Positions 31,345 through 33,472 of a stretch of DNA of 33,472 nucleotides are shown in pieces. Position 1 is the stretch's first letter; each line of letters begins with the position of its first letter. A model generated the notes under the pieces. It did not search any database and was not told where the DNA came from. It saw only the letters and a program-made list of their open reading frames with translations. Made by a program: the position numbers and the translations under genes. The stretch is taken from the NCBI GenBank assembly GCA_003136185.1, contig PLDN01000119.1, forward strand, positions 11,124 through 44,595. The letters are read 5' to 3'. The stretch comes from Acidimicrobiaceae bacterium (GTDB taxonomy: Bacteria; Actinomycetota; Acidimicrobiia; Acidimicrobiales; Bog-793).

Positions 31345-31350
31345 TAGCCT
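31345..31350 (+). promoter_or_regulatory. Predicted leaderless -10 box of the HhH-GPD gene
   Basis: TAGCCT fits TANNNT and ends 7 nt before the GTG at 31358. It supports that start over a GTG at 31322. Confidence 0.4.
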
Positions 31351-31357
31351 TGCCGCT

Positions 31358-31942
31358 GTGCCAACAAAGAAACCCAAGCTTTATCTCTCCGGCGACCCGG
31401 AGGCTGACGCACTGATCTCGCGCGACGCATTCGCCCTCTTGATGGGCATGGTCCTCGACCAGCAGATCCCACTCGAGCGCGCCTTCGCCGCACCGGCTGT
31501 ACTGGTGACGCGCCTCGGCAAGCCCCTCGACGCGCGCGCGATCGCGGGCATGGATAGTGAGGAGTTCGCTGCTGCGTTTCGCCAGCAACCGGCGCTTCAC
31601 CGGTTCCCGGGATCGATGGCCGGCCGTGTGCAAGATGTCGCCCGGATCGTCGTCGACGAGTACGGCGGTGACGCCGCCAAGATCTGGAAAACGGCCAAGA
31701 CCGGCGACGAGCTGCTGAAGCGCGTCGAGGCCCTGCCCGGCTTCGGCAAGCAGAAGGCGAAGATCTTCCTAGCCCTCCTCGGCAAGCAGATGGGCGTCGC
31801 ACCCCCCGGTTGGCGTGAGGCGTCGGCTCCCTTCGGCACGGCGGGCAGCCGGATGTCGATCGCCGACATCGACTCGGCCGAGGCGCTCGCTTCGGTGCGC
31901 GAGCACAAGCGCCAGATGAAGGCAGCGGCGAAGGCCAAGTGA
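31358..31942 (+). CDS. HhH-GPD-type base-excision DNA repair protein
   Basis: A 194-residue member of the small actinobacterial HhH-GPD family related to DNA glycosylases. The start of the fold is KLYLSGDPEADALISRDAFA, followed by LLMGMVLDQQIPLERAF, which is typical of AlkA/Ogg-like helices. The helix-hairpin-helix LPGFGKQKAK is at 126-135. The catalytic Asp that usually follows the hairpin is not obvious, as in this family generally, so activity is uncertain. The GTG at 31358 has no ribosome site but a -10 box 7 nt upstream. Its stop overlaps the thiE start as GTGA. Confidence 0.85.
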   Translation: MPTKKPKLYLSGDPEADALISRDAFALLMGMVLDQQIPLERAFAAPAVLVTRLGKPLDARAIAGMDSEEFAAAFRQQPALHRFPGSMAGRVQDVARIVVDEYGGDAAKIWKTAKTGDELLKRVEALPGFGKQKAKIFLALLGKQMGVAPPGWREASAPFGTAGSRMSIADIDSAEALASVREHKRQMKAAAKAK

Positions 31943-32595
31943 GCATCGGCGAGCGCCGCCTCTATCTCTGCACGCCGGACCGGGAGGACCTCGCTTCGTT
32001 CATCGAAGCCTGCGTGAGGGGCGGGGTCGACGTGGTGCAACTCCGCGAGAAACTCACCCCGCCCTCCCGCCTCCTCCCCCGAGCCACCCTCGCCCGCCGC
32101 GTCTGCGCCGACCTCGGCGTCCCGTTCATCGTGAACGACTCACCCGAGCTGGCTGTCGAATGCGACGCCGACGGCGTCCACGTCGGCCAGGACGATGTCG
32201 GCGCGTCAGAGGCCAGGCGGATCGTGGGGCCCGGACGGATCGTCGGGCTCTCTACGCACGAGTCGGCGCAGCTCGTGGTCGCACTCGGGGAGCCGGTCGA
32301 CTACGTCTCGGCCGGTCCGGTTGTCCCGACGCCAACCAAACCTGGACGGCCTGGCACCGGGCTTGCCTACGTGGCGGAGACGGCGGCACGGTGCGGTGCT
32401 CGTCAACCTGCGATGCCGTTCTTCGTCACGGGCAACGCCCGGCCGGACACCGTCGGCGAGATCGTCCGGGCCGGCGCGAGACGCGTCGTCGCTGTTCGTT
32501 GGCTGACCGAAGCGAGCGACCCTCAACGGAGCGCCCGGGAGCTGCGAGATGCGCTCGACCAGGCAATCGCCGCTGCTCAGGGGCTTGAGACGTGA
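31939..32595 (+). CDS. thiE: Thiamine-phosphate synthase
   Basis: ThiE joins hydroxymethylpyrimidine diphosphate and thiazole phosphate to give thiamine phosphate. The 218-residue TIM barrel shows VDVVQLREK (Gln34, Arg36, Lys38), FIVNDSPELAVECDADGVHVGQDD (Asn66, Asp67, Asp78, His81, Gln84), GLSTH and the PTPTKPGRPGTGL loop, all family signatures. The C-terminal end (RRVVAVRWLTEASDP) is slightly divergent from GVAVVSAI-type consensus. The GTG start overlaps the HhH-GPD stop by 4 nt. I see no THI-box riboswitch upstream, so it is probably expressed from the repair gene's promoter. Its cofactor product is used by both E1 enzymes in this window, though no regulatory link is evident. Confidence 0.94.
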   Translation: MSIGERRLYLCTPDREDLASFIEACVRGGVDVVQLREKLTPPSRLLPRATLARRVCADLGVPFIVNDSPELAVECDADGVHVGQDDVGASEARRIVGPGRIVGLSTHESAQLVVALGEPVDYVSAGPVVPTPTKPGRPGTGLAYVAETAARCGARQPAMPFFVTGNARPDTVGEIVRAGARRVVAVRWLTEASDPQRSARELRDALDQAIAAAQGLET

Positions 32596-32626
32596 ATCGG
32601 GGCTACCGCTAACGGGCGCCCCGATT
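32595..32626 (+). terminator. Terminator hairpin of the thiE transcript
   Basis: AATCGGGGC (32595-32603) and GCCCCGATT (32618-32626) are perfect 9-bp arms with a 14-nt loop. The left arm begins on the last base of the thiE stop codon. There is no long T-run after it. Confidence 0.65.
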
Positions 32627-32721
32627 CCTAGACATTGCTTGAAAGGCTCGGCTATCCGGATTACAGCGGACGGGACCATCTTCCGCCCGGGCGACACCGA
32701 GGGTGTCTGGTTGGATTCACC

Positions 32722-32801
32722 AGGTGGTCCAGCGAAGCCGCCTAGCGGCCAGCCACCTCCAGGGTCCCAAAACGTTGACTATCCATCAGTTTGGACCACC
32801 T
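32722..32801. repeat. 10-bp inverted repeat
   Basis: AGGTGGTCCA (32722-32731) and TGGACCACCT (32792-32801) are exact inverse copies separated by 60 bp that hold a smaller GCCGC-cta-GCGGC hairpin. Confidence 0.6.
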
Positions 32802-32930
32802 CCTCTCTCTGGTGGTCACACAATATCCACTCTCGCGGCGTTGGTGGTGACACCTCATCCGCAGGCCCGCCGGCAGGCGGACTTTGCTGTCAGTTCTGCG
32901 CCAACACCACAGTGTGCGGCGGCCGGCCCT

Positions 32931-32936
32931 TACACT
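32931..32936 (+). promoter_or_regulatory. Predicted leaderless -10 box of the MMPL remnant
   Basis: TACACT fits TANNNT and ends 6 nt before the ATG at 32943, suggesting that the ancestral gene had a leaderless promoter here. Confidence 0.4.
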
Positions 32937-32942
32937 GAGCCC

Positions 32943-33230
32943 ATGCTCGAGCGATGGACCCGAGCAGTCCTCCGGTGGCGGATCCTCGTCATCGCGTGCT
33001 GGGTAGCGGTGGTCATCGTGGGAGCGCTCTCGGCAGCGCGACTACCGCGACTCCTCTCGACCTCCCTTGCGGTGCCGGGAAGCAGCTCATAGCAGGCGAA
33101 CACGATCCTCGAGCGGCATTTCGGCGAGAACATCGAGGGAAGCTTCACGGTCGTCCTGCGGACCGCGAGCCCGTCCGAGCGCACGCTCCACACCTTCGAA
33201 CACGAGCTTGCGCTGGCGGCACCGTCGGTG
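32943..33230 (+). pseudogene. MMPL-family transporter, N-terminal remnant with amber stop
   Basis: The frame from ATG 32943 reads MLERWTRAVLRWRILVIACW and continues through a hydrophobic helix to LAVPGSSS, the N-terminus of MMPL/RND-type lipid transporters. A TAG at 33090-33092 interrupts it. The same frame then continues QANTILERHFGENIEGSF and RTLHTFEHELALAAPSV, still typical of the first periplasmic domain. After about residue 96 the similarity ends and a stop follows at 33373-33375. Intact members have 700-1000 residues and 11-12 helices, so this is a decayed fragment: one nonsense mutation plus loss of about nine-tenths of the gene. Confidence 0.8.
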
Positions 33231-33270
33231 CGTATGCCTACCCAGCCAGCCGCCGGTAGAGGCAAGAGTG

Positions 33271-33320
33271 CACATTGTGCGCTAGGTGTCGCGGATCTGC
33301 AACGCGTGGCTCACAATGTG
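33271..33320. repeat. Paired CACA-N-TGTG sites
   Basis: CACATTGTG (33271-33279) and CACAATGTG (33312-33320) are each near-palindromes and inverse copies of one another, 41 bp apart. They lie between the MMPL remnant and the end of the acyl-CoA dehydrogenase gene, and could be a relic operator pair or an imperfect stem. Confidence 0.4.
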
Positions 33321-33323
33321 AAG

Positions 33324-33346
33324 CGGTGGCGCGCCGCGCGCCGCCG
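33324..33346 (-). terminator. GC-rich hairpin after the acyl-CoA dehydrogenase gene
   Basis: GGCGCG (33328-33333) pairs perfectly with CGCGCC (33337-33342) around CCG; beyond one mismatch, three more pairs extend the stem. It lies 9 bp after the stop codon of the minus-strand gene. There is no T-tract. Confidence 0.5.
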
Positions 33347-33355
33347 ACCGACCGC

Positions 33356-33472
33356 TCAGATGCCGATGCGCTGAGCCAGGAGCTCGCGGTGGTACGCCGG
33401 GTCGCCGAGGATCAGCTCTGACGACTTCGCCCGCTTGAAGTACAGGTGAGCATCGTGCTCCCAGGTGAAGCC
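33356..33472 (-). CDS. Acyl-CoA dehydrogenase, C-terminal end
   Basis: The last 38 codons of a gene entering from the right edge. The translation GFTWEHDAHLYFKRAKSSEL and the ending ELLAQRIGI match the C-terminus of acyl-CoA dehydrogenases, where FTWEHDAHLY forms the end of the helical domain near the active site and FAD. These enzymes make the first double bond in beta-oxidation. The catalytic base and most of the protein are outside the window, so the chain-length class is unknown. Confidence 0.88.
   Translation of the reverse strand, partial: GFTWEHDAHLYFKRAKSSELILGDPAYHRELLAQRIGI

Larger units (their letters stand above)
32596..32942. other. Hairpin-rich intergenic region between thiE and the MMPL remnant
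   Basis: This 347-bp stretch has no supported gene. After the thiE hairpin it contains a nested foldback (GGTGG 32723-32727, GCCGC 32737-32741, GCGGC 32745-32749, CCACC 32753-32757), a longer inverted repeat, and several further GGTGG/CACC words up to 32911. Confidence 0.55.

Noticed and set aside
31233-31360. Possible THI-box (TPP) riboswitch ahead of thiE
   Set aside because: thiE overlaps the preceding gene, and no conserved THI-box sequence could be found upstream of either gene.
1-33472. CRISPR array, tRNA, rRNA or insertion-sequence transposase
   Set aside because: No regularly spaced direct repeats, no tRNA-like or rRNA-like sequence and no transposase or integrase motif was recognised on either strand.

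Overview
The window is dense, GC-rich DNA that reads best as the chromosome of a high-GC actinobacterium (Actinomycetota, possibly Acidimicrobiia). The signs are a homodimeric AceE-type pyruvate dehydrogenase E1, an F420-type LLM oxidoreductase, a DUF6518-like membrane protein, many GTG/TTG starts, and a recurrent TANNNT -10 box placed 6-8 nt before start codons (leaderless transcription). I see no rRNA, tRNA, CRISPR array or transposase. The genus cannot be fixed from sequence alone.

Layout. 1-2460 (minus): rnhA, an HSD10-like 3-hydroxyacyl-CoA dehydrogenase, cysD and the start of cysN (sulfate activation). 2533-5773 (plus): aceE and a DoxX-like membrane protein. 5803-8220 (minus): a small secreted protein, a metallo-beta-lactamase-fold hydrolase, a cbrC (UPF0167) gene broken by internal deletion, and a DksA/TraR-type zinc-finger protein. 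8305-11336 (plus): a Baeyer-Villiger-type flavin monooxygenase, an LLM-class oxidoreductase and a membrane protein. 11398-12728: two different toxin-antitoxin modules in tandem, each with a PIN-domain toxin and each with paired palindromic sites on a leaderless promoter. 12717-13715 (minus): an amidohydrolase whose 3' end overlaps the second toxin gene.

14022-25966 is the most distinctive part and looks like a catabolic island. An Lrp/AsnC regulator is divergent from an MdeB/AceE-like 2-oxoacid dehydrogenase E1, which is followed by an unrecognised 91-residue protein and a class III aminotransferase, both apparently translationally coupled. Converging on them is a minus-strand series: acetaldehyde dehydrogenase (mhpF type), 4-hydroxy-2-oxovalerate aldolase (mhpE type), a SnoaL/NTF2-like protein, an APC amino-acid permease, an acetamidase/formamidase, an SDR and a threonine dehydratase. 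Together these could import an amino acid or amide, deaminate it to a 2-oxo acid and convert it to acyl-CoA and pyruvate. The substrate is not evident and the combination is not one I recognise.

26555-30148 holds a second Lrp-headed group: a PLP aminotransferase, a cupin and an SDR lacking the catalytic Tyr/Lys on the minus strand, with the regulator and a Dabb-domain protein divergent. 30249-32595 (plus) carries a membrane protein fused to a Lipoprotein_15 domain, a HhH-GPD DNA-repair protein and thiE, ending in a clear hairpin. 32596-33472 holds a hairpin-rich spacer, a decayed MMPL transporter fragment with an amber stop, and the C-terminus of an acyl-CoA dehydrogenase.
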